Assembly: GCA_020055645.1 (NCBI GenBank)
Contig: CM034548.1
Coordinates: 15,004,001 to 15,068,000 of the forward strand
Source: Tomocerus qinae
Lineage: Eukaryota; Arthropoda; Collembola; Entomobryomorpha; Tomoceridae
Length of the DNA stretch: 64,000 nt
Reading direction: 5' to 3'
The notes beneath the pieces are model-generated. The model was not told the origin of the DNA. It made no database searches and saw nothing but the letters and a program-made list of their open reading frames with translations. The translations under genes and the position numbers were made by a program. Positions 46,801 to 58,825 of this stretch are shown here, in pieces. Position 1 is the first letter of the stretch. Every line of letters starts with the position of its first letter.

Positions 46801-49083
46801 AGCACGCGAAACAGTGCCTTGAAATAACTCAATACTGCCATAATGTTAAGCAAACTGGCATCGTATAATATCTCATATTTGAATTAAATGTTTCACTTAA
46901 ATTTTATGTTTTTTTCGGTTAGTACCTTGGTACAAACCAAATAGTTGTGAGATGACGAGAAGTTAAGAAAACAGATTTCTACCTGCCACAGAGACATTGA
47001 TAGTGAAATAACAAAAATGGAGCGTGATTAGGGGTCGTAGAGTGTGACTAGTCTAACAAAAGTCGTTAATGGTAAAAATATTCTGCTTCTTGAGACAGTT
47101 TCTGCTATTGGGAGATCCGTACTTACATCCACCGACTCTTCCTCCGTACTCTCCGATTTTCACTGCCTACACAGTTTACACAATTCAAACGCTATATGCC
47201 TATTTAACCAATGATAATATTGCATGGTTCACTACCACGTCACACTTTCTGTACAGGTAATGCCAGAACTTCAAAATTGCGCTCTGACTAAAAATAACTA
47301 GAGTATTGTTTGCCTGAATAAGTTAACAAGACTTGTATCCAATGCTCTTCTCAACTCTACTACGCAATACTTACAATTGATGGACAAAAAGTAAACTTTG
47401 CTGTCAATTTCAATGAACAGAAACTAGTAAACCTTACAAACATAATAATTATCTAAGCATTTACAGTAAACAGTAGCCAGGCATGAGATCGAACCACCAA
47501 TTCTGTTTATTTCGATTCTCAGACTCACTTAGAGACGTCTCAAATTATTCTACTCCCTAAATATCTAAAGAATTTGAACTTGTGGGTAGTAAAGGCATTA
47601 TGACAATGACCTACATAGCTTTTTGCGAATTTTATTTCTAAGAAGACGTTGAGAATCTTAGACATTCTAAAATCGATCTTCTAAAAAGAATTCCCTCTCG
47701 ATTCGACCCATATCTACTAATCTCTTCCCTAGTGATAGTAAGGAGGGACAATGCCAAGGATGACAGGGTAATTACCAGCGACATTTTATGACAGCTTGAC
47801 AAAAATACAATCACACGTTGCATTGGTTTAAATGCTTCCAATCGACATCAGGTTTGGCAGATATAGTACGTATTGAAGTTTTCTATTACATTCTGATTGT
47901 GACTATACAACTAATACAGCATACAAACATGTAAACAGAGTGCAAACACAATTTAGAATGGTACGAGTAAAAGTATGTACTTTGTAATTTGTTTAGTAGT
48001 ATGAAAGAACACTATTATTACATTTGGACACAAGACAAACATTTAGAGTATGAATAAATAAAATAAATGTCAAATGTGCATTGACATATACTATATACTT
48101 TCTGCAAATGAGTATATTTCTATTTCTGCTATTGGGCTAACCACGTCATGCATTGCAGCAACCCAGTATTTCGCCCTGTGTGGCAATATTATAACACAAT
48201 TATTGATTAAAGGAATAAATGAACTAGGCAAATTTCCTTAATTGTTACTCTTAGCAATTTTGATGTCACTATTTCAATATACATTCAGACACTTTTCTGG
48301 AATGTTTAATCTAAACATTAGTATTTTTACAAAATTGTTACGTCAACAAGCAACTCAAATTGTATGTACAATGCGATGCTGCAGGTGTAAAATGATGGTT
48401 TATACACAATAGGTTAACTTGATACTCAAAAACAACAGTAACTGTGGTAAAGTAGTAAGTATATAGAGCATCTGCAAGACATGTAATTATGTCTGGCTCC
48501 CTTCTCTGATGACTAAATTCATTGACACAAAATACGACGTCATTAATGTAGTAAGTGTTGAGTGTCACACCTTGAGTGAAGTGTACATCTGCTAACGTAT
48601 TATGTTCACTTTCACAGATCCAAAATCTCAAAGTGACACAAAGTTTAGGTAGTCAAAGACGGATCATGTGGATGCAATGTGTAATTAATTAAAGACTTAT
48701 TATACAAATCCCAACATACTGCCAGATGCCAGTTCATGCTAAGTTAAGCATTTGTTTTTGTAAACATGTTCTTAAAGCGTAGTATTATGGTTATGTTTAA
48801 AGATCTTTAACTTACATCGTCGTGGACCGAAAGGCCCTTGGAAGACTGTCTCACGCCCCATCACATTGTGGTCGACCATTTCGACTAAATCTCTTGTGTT
48901 ACCCCGAAAGTATGAAGACTTTGACCGAAACTTCTTAGCTCCTTTGGAAGCACTCGATGTAGGTGACGAGGAATTAGTTTGCACATTTTGACCCTGGGCT
49001 TCTTCTTGTCCAGCAAATTCAATTGACGAAGAGGGAGGAGTCTCTGGCAACTGGTAAAACTTGCGACTTCCGTGTGGCTTCAT
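30743..49083 (-). CDS. Class V aminotransferase/cysteine desulfurase-TtcA-like tRNA thiolase fusion
   Basis: Seventeen exons: 49083-48816, 40909-40774, 40428-40346, 39828-39707, 39385-39049, 38122-38019, 37931-37804, 37715-37610, 37526-37366, 37288-37137, 35099-35032, 34929-34780, 33691-31928, 31846-31808, 31696-31366, 31277-31187 and 31043-30743. They total 4341 nt, 1446 residues; phase is continuous across all 16 introns. The N-terminal third is a PLP-dependent class V aminotransferase with desulfurase-type cysteines. A family-specific tail and a disordered linker of about 590 residues follow, then a complete TtcA-like PP-loop domain. Known biology: bacterial TtcA uses ATP and an Fe-S cluster to 2-thiolate cytidine 32 of some tRNAs, with sulfur from IscS. 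A single chain could do both steps. The junction through exons 10-12 is the key inference: exon 10 ends AEHG in phase 1 and exon 11 continues YKLLPLYVCNPETGEF, as in stand-alone members of the aminotransferase family. Confidence 0.82.
31928..35099 (-). other. Fusion gene exons 11-13: family tail and long disordered linker
   Basis: Exons 11-12 encode LYVCNPETGEFHHHANH and VFHHRKWLSWATF, a tail I recognise from class V aminotransferase relatives (NPETGEW and RKWL motifs). They end in a charged segment (YPNYKECLEQAKNIF). Exon 13 (33691-31928, 588 codons) is mostly N, S, Q, P, Y and M rich and looks disordered. Near its end are two probable amphipathic helices, VANELSMELKSEIREVISQV and VDDLKKRARTLSGQIL. 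Both are recognisable in the paralog (VADDVAVQMKTEIRDIISYV; DLKVRARNVIGEVLG). The exon ends KWHYPPKNIINPTLG; the paralog has KWHLPSKDIIKLTSE. The conserved patches probably pack on the thiolase domain or bind tRNA; this is inference. Confidence 0.75.
37137..49083 (-). other. Fusion gene exons 1-10: class V PLP aminotransferase half
   Basis: Exon 1 (ATG at 49083) encodes a Ser-rich leader then NTRDLVEMVDHNVMGRET and FQGPFGPRRC. It joins in phase to VYMDHTASGQPL of exon 2 across a 7.9 kb intron. Family landmarks follow: YYGNTHTT, VVIFCGSGATGA, VFVGPYEHHSNLLPWRDAG, SFSVASNISGIPTDD, LALWDYSAAAA (Asp about 271 for the PLP ring nitrogen), DALYFSGHKFMGGPQTPG (Schiff-base Lys about 307), GGGGGTVFFVTQEGHRYL, REEGGTPAIVESIRLGLVF and LNDLFGIQSRGGCACAGPYG. 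The cysteines in GGCACAG (about 453 and 455) sit where SufS-type desulfurases carry the catalytic Cys. HLRRYLEGSSYEIFRPGFTR closes the domain. Substrate is not proven; cysteine is the natural guess. Confidence 0.88.
40910..48815. other. First intron of the fusion gene, 7.9 kb
   Basis: Between donor GTAAGT after exon 1 and acceptor TTCCAG before exon 2, with phase 1 on both sides (the split codon becomes Cys). AT-rich, no exon, tRNA or clear transposon recognised; first introns of this length often carry regulatory sequence. A 26 bp perfect-looking hairpin word CTACCCATA-CGAATTAA-TATGGGTAG sits at about 41695-41720. Confidence 0.6.
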
Positions 49084-52000
49084 CACTGACAATGTTGCAT
49101 CTCACAATACACCAGATAGATTAATTGTCTGATAGAATCTACTAAGACGCTTTGAGTGTTATTTAATAGCACAACAATAAAACTGGCTATGAAACTGAGT
49201 AACTGCGTCTTCGATTCAATAAAACACTCACACTACTGCGTCTATTACAACATAAAGTCTGATAACTGCTACGGTAAACAATGTCACTACTGCTGGCTGG
49301 TCTGGAACAGCAGGCAGTAAATTATCTGGTAATAACTATAATACCACTACTAATAGAAGGAAGATCCGTCTCATTTGCGTACTACGGAAATTGACGGCTT
49401 CGTTCCTGAAAACAAACAAAAGACGTACACATAATAATCATGCACTTTTGTAAGGGGATTTCTATATCCGTAAATGAATGTCGAATATTCACAAAGACAT
49501 CAGACCAAACAATAGGCAAATTAATGTTAAAAGTTTTAGATAATTAAGTATGCAATTCTTTACAATTTACAATTGTGTAGGAAATGGAATAATTGTAATA
49601 GTACTAATGTAGGTAGTACACAGAATTGTATTGGATTCTAACTGCACAATAAAGGGGACAACCTAAGACTTGCTTCTATGGCATTAAAATACGTTTTCAA
49701 AACCTTCATGGAATTTTACACCTATTTTTGCAACTTACGATTTAAAAACAAAATTGGGAGTATGGTGAAGAATGCCATAATTTTAGGCAAAGGTATCGAT
49801 TAAAATGATGATGCCTTAATTGAATATATAACACATAATTGAGCCCCCGTGTACAATAACCTGGTATATCAAGTTGACCTCAAATAACAACTAAAATTTT
49901 AAAATATTTCCCATATAAAACGCGTTGGTTACCAATAACTACCACTTTAGTTTCAAAATTTTAGTATGGAGATACCAGGTTCTTATATACGGCCCCTCAA
50001 TTATTGTTACAGTGGTACTGAGAGATTGTCTGTATATATAAATGCTAATAATACTAATTGCCATTACTAATTCAAGACGTTCTAAATCACAAAATGAACT
50101 ACGAACAGAATTTGTAAAGAAGGAAACACTTATCGGAAGCAAGCTACTACTTATGAAACTTACAATTCGTTGTATAACAAAGTAAAGCTGAACTGATTGG
50201 CTTGCTACTTTCAGGGATATATGCCAATGTGCCATAATTACACCGAAGGGCCACCACTATCGAGCCCATCAGATTACCCAAGGCTTTCCGTGTGTACTGC
50301 ATAATTTCACTGTTGACACTAAAAGTGAATTAGATGTGACACGGTATTCTTGGGTGTTGGGTGAGAAAGTGAAGGCCGTTTGGTTGAATTAGTAGGACAG
50401 GAACTCTGGTTATAACCGGAGTGTCTGTCATGTAAATCCAGACATGAACAATTCCAAACATAAAAGTATTCTCATTTGCTAATTGTCACACATCTATAAA
50501 CAGCTTATTTCTTTCCCCATGTAGCTACATCATATCAGTTAAAAATACATCTTGGCACAAAACAAAAGAAAGTGCTCTCGAGATGTTGATAGCAATTTTT
50601 CTTCTTTGCGAATTACACCAATTTTTGGTCTATTACCATTTGTCATTGACCCACAAATCAGTTTTGTACACATGAAAATCTTATCTCTGCTACTATTTCC
50701 CTGGGTTCATAAATCCGCTCAAAATGGACTCTGTCAATTTCATCCCAGGGACAGTCTAAACCATTTTATCTAAACTAAAGCACTTTTATAGTATCGTGTA
50801 TTATACCCATTTAGCATGAATTATGTTTTTCGTAATTTATGCTGACATAGAAGCATCGCACATGTAAATATAATAAGCTCTGTGCAATGTGCAATGACGT
50901 GTACCCATAATATATTGAAAACGTGAAATACAAACACATGTCTGTCACATATACTGTTGCACCATTGTGTTGATATATTCCAGAGTCTAAATGCCAATCA
51001 TATTCATACTGAAGTAGAAAAATAGTAGACATTTATTTGTTTCAGCGATACTTGATAATCCCCATTTTTTAATGACAACTATAACCCTAAAAATTGACAG
51101 CTTTATTTCCTTGGTTTACATTTTTGGAATTTCAGCACATAATTACTTCATTATTCCAATTCTAAGTGAAATTACTAATTCCGTACAGTTGATAAAGTTG
51201 CCTGATATTAAGACTGTTCTACATTCAAAGCCAATGACCCTAGCAGTTACGGCTACCACAATATGCAAGCCCGTATGTAAGAATATGTCGTAAGCCTAAA
51301 TGTAAGAATATGTAAGCCGTAGCCAGGCTCGTCCATGGCATTGCCAGTAACAGTTCTTTCTTTTACAACTTCTCTTCTGACATCGCAAATTAAACTGAAG
51401 GGGACAGGTGGCCACCTTCACGAAACATACATATGGCATAAAAACTGGGTGAGAAAATCATAAAAATCTGTGACAAATTTCTGTGCTAGGTTATGTTAGG
51501 AATGACAAGAATGCATTAAATTAGCACAGAAAATTTCAGCATTACATTTCTAAGTACACTTTGTGAACAAGGTCGTAAAACACCAAGTCCATTACTACCG
51601 TATAACTGGAATCGGAACCATAACCATGGAAATTAAATGCCCGAATCTAAATTGCCCCTGCTCTAATACACTAACATGCATGTGTATAGAAGCCTTTCAC
51701 TATTTCAGCCAGCTTTATTGACCACAGTCGGCTGAAATGGCCAGTGGCCAAACAAGGCTGTATCGAAGGAAGCTTTGAGCACTGACACTAATTCCTCGAA
51801 ATACAAGAAACGTAGTTGTTCTCAAAGTTTTAAAACACTAAATAACGACAGTCTCTATTATGTAATTTTTAGGCCATTTTTGACTCAATTAAAACATTTT
51901 TGACAAATAGAGTTTAAATGTTTGGCGTCTCAGTCCCCTTAATACGGTACTATGGCTAAAGTAGTTTTAAACGTCAAAACTGGCTAAAAATGGGCTTATC

Positions 52001-54640
52001 TTTATCTCACTATCAAGTATAATTTTAACTTGAACCACCACCAATTTAGCCCTAACCAGTGGCTCGATGAGTGATACTACTGTATAGCATAGAAGTACAA
52101 CAACTTGGCATAGGCAGTTATTTAGAAAAGCTAGTCTCCTTGTTTGTAGCTATTTATTCTGAACCAATTTTCAATAAATTATAAAGATAAATGACGTAGT
52201 TTTCTGGGTTACAAATTACAAAATGTAATGTTGAAGTACATTAATTATTAAACATTTTTATGCTTGTAAATGACCATAATGACAATAAATTACCATATCA
52301 ATATTAGGTAGACATGTATACGCAGTCACATCACAAGTTAGAATGAGTCTCGTGGAAAATTGCTATACTACTTTATTATGATAATGAGCATATTCATGAT
52401 AAAGCTTTTAACTTTTATGGATTTTAGTCACGAATGGATGAAAAATCCGCATAGCGAGCAGTGGACAATTTTTTTTCATTTTTAACCTAATGAGTATCTA
52501 CAGAATAAAACCAATGGAGGAATTAATGTTTACTGGATACCACTACTTCTTCCTCGATGCAACCAATAAAAAACAGTCATTAGTCTTACTAGGGCTAATA
52601 TTTTATTTTAAATCGTATTTAAATTGTATGAAATTCAAAAAAGGGGTAAGGGGCTTAGCCAAAGATTTACTATGGAAAAGGGAATAGTAAACGGAGAAGA
52701 ATTAGAGAATGTTTTTAGGCCCAGCAGTGAATATTTTGCGATTTCGCTAATTTCGCTTTTCAGGGATGAAAGATGAACATGCACATTGCGCAGATTTTCA
52801 TGAATTCGTGGTTTACATTCGTATTGAGAATACATTGAAAGAGATTTTCATCGGCCACTCGATTTTATTTATATTTTTATGCAAATTTTATTTACAATTC
52901 AAACAAATAAACTGATTTCAATTTATATGGTAAATACATATGTTTACTGCTTCAATGCTTGAGAGTGAAGGGTTAAAGTCTTATGACTCCGCGCTTTGAA
53001 ATTCAGAAATTCAACTTTTTCCCGATTTTATGTACAATAGAAAACTACACTCATCAGGTCAGACCTTCGAGCATTAAACAATTAAAAGCCAAAGAACTAA
53101 CGATAAGACTAATCCATGAAAACCCAATATGCTTAAGTGGATCAGTTCGTACTTAACCCTGAATTAAAACATAGTTTACAAACAAACAGCCCCGTAATCC
53201 CTAGAAACGTAGACACATTTGAAACGCTTAAAATACACGATATATTTTGGCAAGTTAAATATACATACATAGCAATTTTATGTTAAACTTTGAGTTTTAA
53301 TCATAAAATGTAAACATTCTATGGAAACTAAAAGTTATACACTGTCTAAGAACATTACTTTAATAATAATTTATGATATTGTAAGTAAACAAACAATTCT
53401 TAAAGACTTCAAATGGGATTTGTTCGTTCGTAGCTATGAATGGATTCTTTATTAAAAACATAAAGCATATTGTAGGTACTAATCTGTTATCTATTAATAA
53501 ATAGTGGTGGTGGTAAAAGATGAGTACCTATTAAATGAACTGACAAATAGCAATAAATATAAACACCACATTTAAAGACAAACCACGGAAACCACAATTG
53601 TGTAAATGTTTCCACTAAACTATTTTCAAAATTAATATTATTTTTAGTGTTCAGCTGGTACATATCTTTGTAGTATAACCTCTATTTACTTGACGAACTG
53701 CTTTGAACTAATAATGTCTAATCCTATAACCGGTAAAAACCTGACAGTTTTCAAAACAAATGAATAATGACTTAGTTGAGAAATTTTTTTACTAAAGAAT
53801 GCAAAGAAAATCAATTTCAACCAGATTTTTCCATGTTATTTGGGTACATATTGAGACAAAAAGTAAAACCTTACCTCGAATCTGCATGGCGTTCAAATTC
53901 AACTGAGGTCATTGACAATTGAATTACTTTGAAAGGTTAAATAAACACATAAGAGTTATCAGCAGAACTTTAAATTGCATAACGACAAAAACCCAACTAA
54001 ACAACAACGTGCTCGTGCTCTAGCTTAAATAGTGAACTGAATGTGGAATTAAAAGTACAAGTTGGCTATATCCTCATGTGAAAATAGATTTTACTCTTTC
54101 CAAAATTTGTATTTTTGTTCATATTGGCGCGCAAGACACATATAAACTAGAGGTAAAAACGAATCGGTTGAATTGATCACATACTTGTGCTATGGTCCGG
54201 GCTGTGGCTGTACTAGGATAGCCCAAGAAAAACCACTTACAACAATACAATAATTCTGAAGAAATTTTAAGAATTTGGAGATTGGGATTACATTGTATGC
54301 CCTAACGAAATTTTTTAACCAAATAATTACATTTTTTTATTGTTAGTTTTCCTTTCGTCATTGTCCCTGTTGTCTGCTGAGATGACAAGAATTTTTTCAT
54401 GGTCGAGCAGGAGCAGGCATATAAAATTTCGTCATGGAAAACTTGTTCGTATTTGTCAACCAATGAGGCAATTATGCTGGACCGTGAGAGAATTCATGTT
54501 GTCATCTAACCATCTAACAGTGTGTAGTGTGTGATTCTCTTTCCTCACATGTGAAAAAAATTTCAAAAATTTGGTTCATTTTATTATTGAATTAGAAATT
54601 AAAAAATATTTGAAAAACATTAAAATATTTTTCATTAAAT
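49084..54640. other. Upstream of the fusion gene; no gene recognised
   Basis: The promoter and 5' UTR of the fusion gene should lie at the left end of this stretch. The rest is AT-rich with short random frames and no repeat structure that I can support. Confidence 0.45.
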
Positions 54641-54742
54641 CCAATTAATGTTTTCGATAATGTACCCCAACACATACCTTCATGTGCTAAATTTATTATA
54701 TAGAGGTATGCGTTGGGGTATATTATCGAAAACATTAATTGG
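54641..54742. repeat. 102 bp hairpin with 39 bp arms
   Basis: CCAATTAATGTTTTCGATAA at 54641 pairs with its reverse complement ending at 54742. The arms are 39 bp with two mismatches around a 24 bp loop; each mismatch would be a G:U pair in one of the two possible transcripts. Size and shape fit either a mini-MITE or a microRNA-type precursor. Confidence 0.85.
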
Positions 54743-55570
54743 AATTTTCAATCAGATTGAAGATAATAAAAGCACGTAATAAAATAAATTGTGTAGAATA
54801 GGGGCACCAAAAACAATAAATCGAATCTAAAAATCTAAATTCGTTCCCACCTCTATTTATAATTTTCATGTATGTTTCAAGAATAAGTAGAATGTGTAGT
54901 TAGTGAGCAGTGTAGTGTACCGCTATTGCTAAATATTTTAGGCTAGGCTGTGGCGGCGCTTAGACTTTATTACCACTTAACACCGAATATTATTACGAAT
55001 ATATGGTCACAATAACTTTCGAATGGATTGAGATAATTTTCAATATGTGTTTTAGAGAATGACAAACTACGAGTTCGAAAATGGTGTGGATATTATCTTT
55101 GACCTACACGAGTATAATATTTTCTCCGTCTTCATTAGCACTAATAGGGACCTTGCATTCTCAGTATTTTGTATTGTACTCATTCAAAATATTCAACTTT
55201 TCACCCGACGGCCGGAATCCAGAATACAAAAGTCGAATGCTTTTGTACTCATGGGGACCTAGTTGAGTGCATTGGATTGTACTGAGTGAGGCGAGAAAGC
55301 TCTAACGGTTCCTATGACTACTTGCCCAATTAATCGAAAGGCATGAGGCCAGAGTTTGGTTTTCTGAGGCTGAAGTATTGTTTCTATGACTACAATTAAT
55401 GATTAACTACCTTCTTTTAACCTTGGATCAGTATAGTATGTAGAGCTCCGTTTTCAACCTCATTTTTGGAGAATTCAGTAGATTGTATTCTCACGTGGTT
55501 TTCAGTACATTTTTTTTGAATCTGTACGCAATTTGCAAGGTTCCTAATATTAGATTGTTGGTTTTATCAT

Positions 55571-55934
55571 TTGACAATTTTACAACCATAGACAGTTTTA
55601 CAATTGACAATTCTACAACCATAGACAGTTTTACAATTTGACAATTCTACAACCATAGACAGTTTTACAATTGACAATTCTGCAACCATAGACAGTTTTA
55701 CAATTGACAATTCTGCAACCATAGACAGTTTTACAATTGACAATTCTACAACCATAGACAGTTTTACAATTTGACAATTTTACAACCATAGACAGTTTTA
55801 CAATTGACAATTCTACAACCATAGACAGTTTTACAATTGACAATTCTGCAACCATAGACAGTTTTACAATTTGACAATTCTACAACCATAGACAGTTTTA
55901 CAATTTGACAATTCTACAACTGTAGACAGTTTGA
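55571..55934. repeat. 33/34 bp minisatellite, 11 copies
   Basis: Eleven head-to-tail copies of TTGACAATTCTACAACCATA followed by GACAGTTTTACAA. Unit length alternates between 33 and 34 bp depending on an extra T. Internal variants are TTTTACAACC or TTCTGCAACC. The last copy is diverged (CTGTAGACAGTTTGACGG). The minus-strand frames through it are a by-product of the repeat. Confidence 0.95.
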
Positions 55935-56475
55935 CGGCAATTATAAAAATACATTTACTGCCGCTTTAGTACAACAACGTATAAAAACGGCTTTATTGTG
56001 CAGCAGAGTTTGGATAACCAACTGATATTCGCTAAAATAACCTACTGGGTGGCTAAAATTAAGGAGTAGGCTTTTGAGCAACTTTAACCATATAGCCAGT
56101 GCCACAGCCAAGGCTTTACCCCCGAAATCGAAGAAAAGAAAGAAATTTTTGGCTTAGAACGGTAGAACACAAAAATTTTTTGCACTTAAAATAAAGTTGT
56201 CGCCCCCGCCAATTTTTTTTTCTGGCTGCGACCCCACATATAGCAATACAATAAGCCGATCAAAATTATCTACAGCCTGACAAAAGCAAAAATGTAGTGT
56301 GCGACTGAAAGAAAATGCTATAGGTTTGTACGGTGTACATAAGCTTTTGAATTCTATACCAAACATTACGATATTACGATTAATTGATCATTAAAGTCTC
56401 GCGCATGAGCACCTTCGCGATTATTTGATTACACAAGACCAAAATTATAACTATACAAAATACAAATTTTAGTGT

Positions 56476-56561
56476 AAATTATAAAAAGTAACATTGAGCA
56501 ATTATTGGGAAAATATATACATCGTTTCTCAGTAATTGCTCGATGTTTCATTTTATAATTT
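56476..56561. repeat. 86 bp hairpin with 35 bp arms (pre-miRNA-like or mini-MITE)
   Basis: The arms 56476-56510 and 56527-56561 pair across a 16 bp loop. Of five mismatches three become G:U pairs in the plus-strand transcript, leaving two true mismatches. The inner part of the arms contains GAGCAATTA and TAATTGCTC. Confidence 0.75.
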
Positions 56562-57672
56562 AAAAAAATAATGCTATCAAGTGATTCTATTATTGGATCA
56601 AAAAATATGTGCCGAGAAAATGGGCATTCTTACACTTTGATTTGGAATAGTAAAATGTGAATTGTAAAATAAAATATATCACTTTTTGTGTCAATTCCGC
56701 CGAATGCAAACGGTAAGTATCTCGGAAATACTATAGCAATGAATCGGTAAACATGAGGGAGACTAGATGGCCATGGACACTCGTTTACTATTTGTATCCT
56801 TGTTTGCTTCTTGCTTTGATGATAATTCCATGAAAATAAATTTAAAGATAAATTTCAAATTAAATTTGCAACTATTATAATTAAGATTTAGACGATGTAA
56901 GCAAATTACCTGATTATCGTTAAACATGACATCATATGTCAGTAATGATGGACTTGATGGAGAATGGGAAAATTATTTAACAGTAAATATTGAAATTCAA
57001 ATGGCATTTGTGGAGAAATGCAGGTTAATTTATTTCTAGTGGATTTATCAAATTACAATTATCCATTCATCGCACCTCATTTATTTTATTTATTTCATAA
57101 TATTTCAAGGCTGTAGATGAAATTGCGAAACATAAAACTCTCAAGAAATTTGAAGTAATGAAAATGTGATGTCACGCTCTTAGTGGCGGCGTCACTATTA
57201 TAAATGCACTCTTTCTAGTGAAATGCTGATTGTCTTAAAATAATTTGGTATTGGTATTGGTATTGGTGTATTTATTCTGAAAGGTAATAGGCAGTTTTAC
57301 AATATCATACATACAAGTATATACTTTATCATGCCACTGAAATTATCACCTGAAGTACAATTATCATAGGAAAGGTTTACAGACATATAATGGTAATCAC
57401 TGGTTTACGTTCTAAATATAATTATTGCAGTCGCAATCAGGTATCCAATACAAGAATTAGGGAAAGACATTAACATAAGGAATGCCGCCTATGCAGCAGA
57501 ACAACCCGCGCTGGACTTATACATTCACCTTACTAAATCTCTCGAAGAATATTTAAATATGTAAAACAATAGTGTTTAAAAATTTTGTACTGTAATGCAA
57601 TTACAATAGATATACCGAATTGTATCTTATTAGCAATATTGTGACTACCTACACCCAACCTAGAGAAGTTGG

Positions 57673-58068
57673 GGGAGTCGAGTCGTGCTTTAGGTTGTTG
57701 TACAATGTGGATGTGAGTACGAGTGTGGCGTGGAGTAGGCCAGGATAACTTCCAAGTTAATCGTTGATAACCAAATAAAGGATTTGCATATTGTTTGCAT
57801 TTTTGACGGTCTTCGTTGTCGCTTCGTCTGTCTGAACAGCCATTTTTCTCACTACTCCAAGGCATGCCAATTTTGGTAAAAGTGTGTTTTTTCAAAAATT
57901 ACTGACCTTCTCTTCTTGATAATGGAATTTCCAGGTAGGTCTTCTTAAGGGGCAATTTTTGAGACCAATTTCGGTCGGACAGATCCAGTTTTACGCTGCG
58001 AAATAACGATTTTGTTGGAGCTCCCTCACACACGTACTCACCCCACTCAAGGCTACGACTCGACTCCC
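57673..58068. mobile_element. Possible 396 bp foldback element
   Basis: GGGAGTCGAGTCGT at 57673-57686 is matched in reverse complement at 58055-58068. Imperfect matching continues inward (GTGAGTACG(A/T)GTGTG words on the left, CACACGTACTCAC on the right). No clear target-site duplication and no protein. The minus-strand frame at 57533-57895 crosses its edge and is probably incidental. Confidence 0.5.
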
Positions 58069-58825
58069 TAATAATAGAAAATTACTGCAACACCTTCCAT
58101 ACTTATTGCTTCTTTATTTATTTAAATTGGCTAACAGTTATTATCCACAATGAACAAATTTTTTATGCCTAAATGCACCTATTTCAGCTCTTTCGACATA
58201 CTTGCATTATTTTACTATTTTCAGTTATTTTTTCTCTTAAATCTTTTTTATCTCGTTCGAAATTAAGAACTTTTGTAATCCAGCTTTATGGTCTATTGGA
58301 TACGACTGTATTTAAAAAAAATTGTCCCTCGTAGAATAAAATTATTGGCATCGAAATTCAATTACCAGCACATTTCATCAGACTTTAAATAGTATTTAGA
58401 CATTCAAATTAAATGTATTAATTTACTATTCACTTGCTCGTGAAAAGTTTGGCTTTTTTGGCGAAAACATAGCCCAAAAACGCAAAATAATCGCATGTGG
58501 TTTAAAACATTTTGACTGTTTAAAAAAATTCCCTTTTTCTGGTTTTCGGGGATAGCTATAGCCCCTAAAGCTCCCCTTCCTACAGCCTTGTCTCGGAGTA
58601 AACAATTAAAGATATTTCTCCCACACCTAATAGATGTTTGAGTGCAGAACTCAATAAATTTCGTAAACAAACCTATTTTATTTACAGTAGGTAATAGTAA
58701 ACGGTCATGCTTTCAAAATGGGCATTTTATTTCAAAACAGGGACATAGGATCAAGAATATTCGGTAAATAAGCAAAACAATGATTGGAAAATGCAACGCT
58801 TGTACGAAAATATACCCTACTATAG

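Noticed and set aside
47440..47540. tRNA gene suggested by a minus-strand GGTTCGATCTC box-B-like word
   Set aside because: No matching A box, anticodon arm or acceptor pairing at the right distance.
55567..55855. Minus-strand frames with repeated MVVELSIVKLS
   Set aside because: Produced by the 33/34 bp minisatellite; both frames shift with the unit length and there is no gene context.
57533..57895. 120-codon minus-strand frame
   Set aside because: Overlaps a foldback element edge, no family resemblance and no neighbouring exons.
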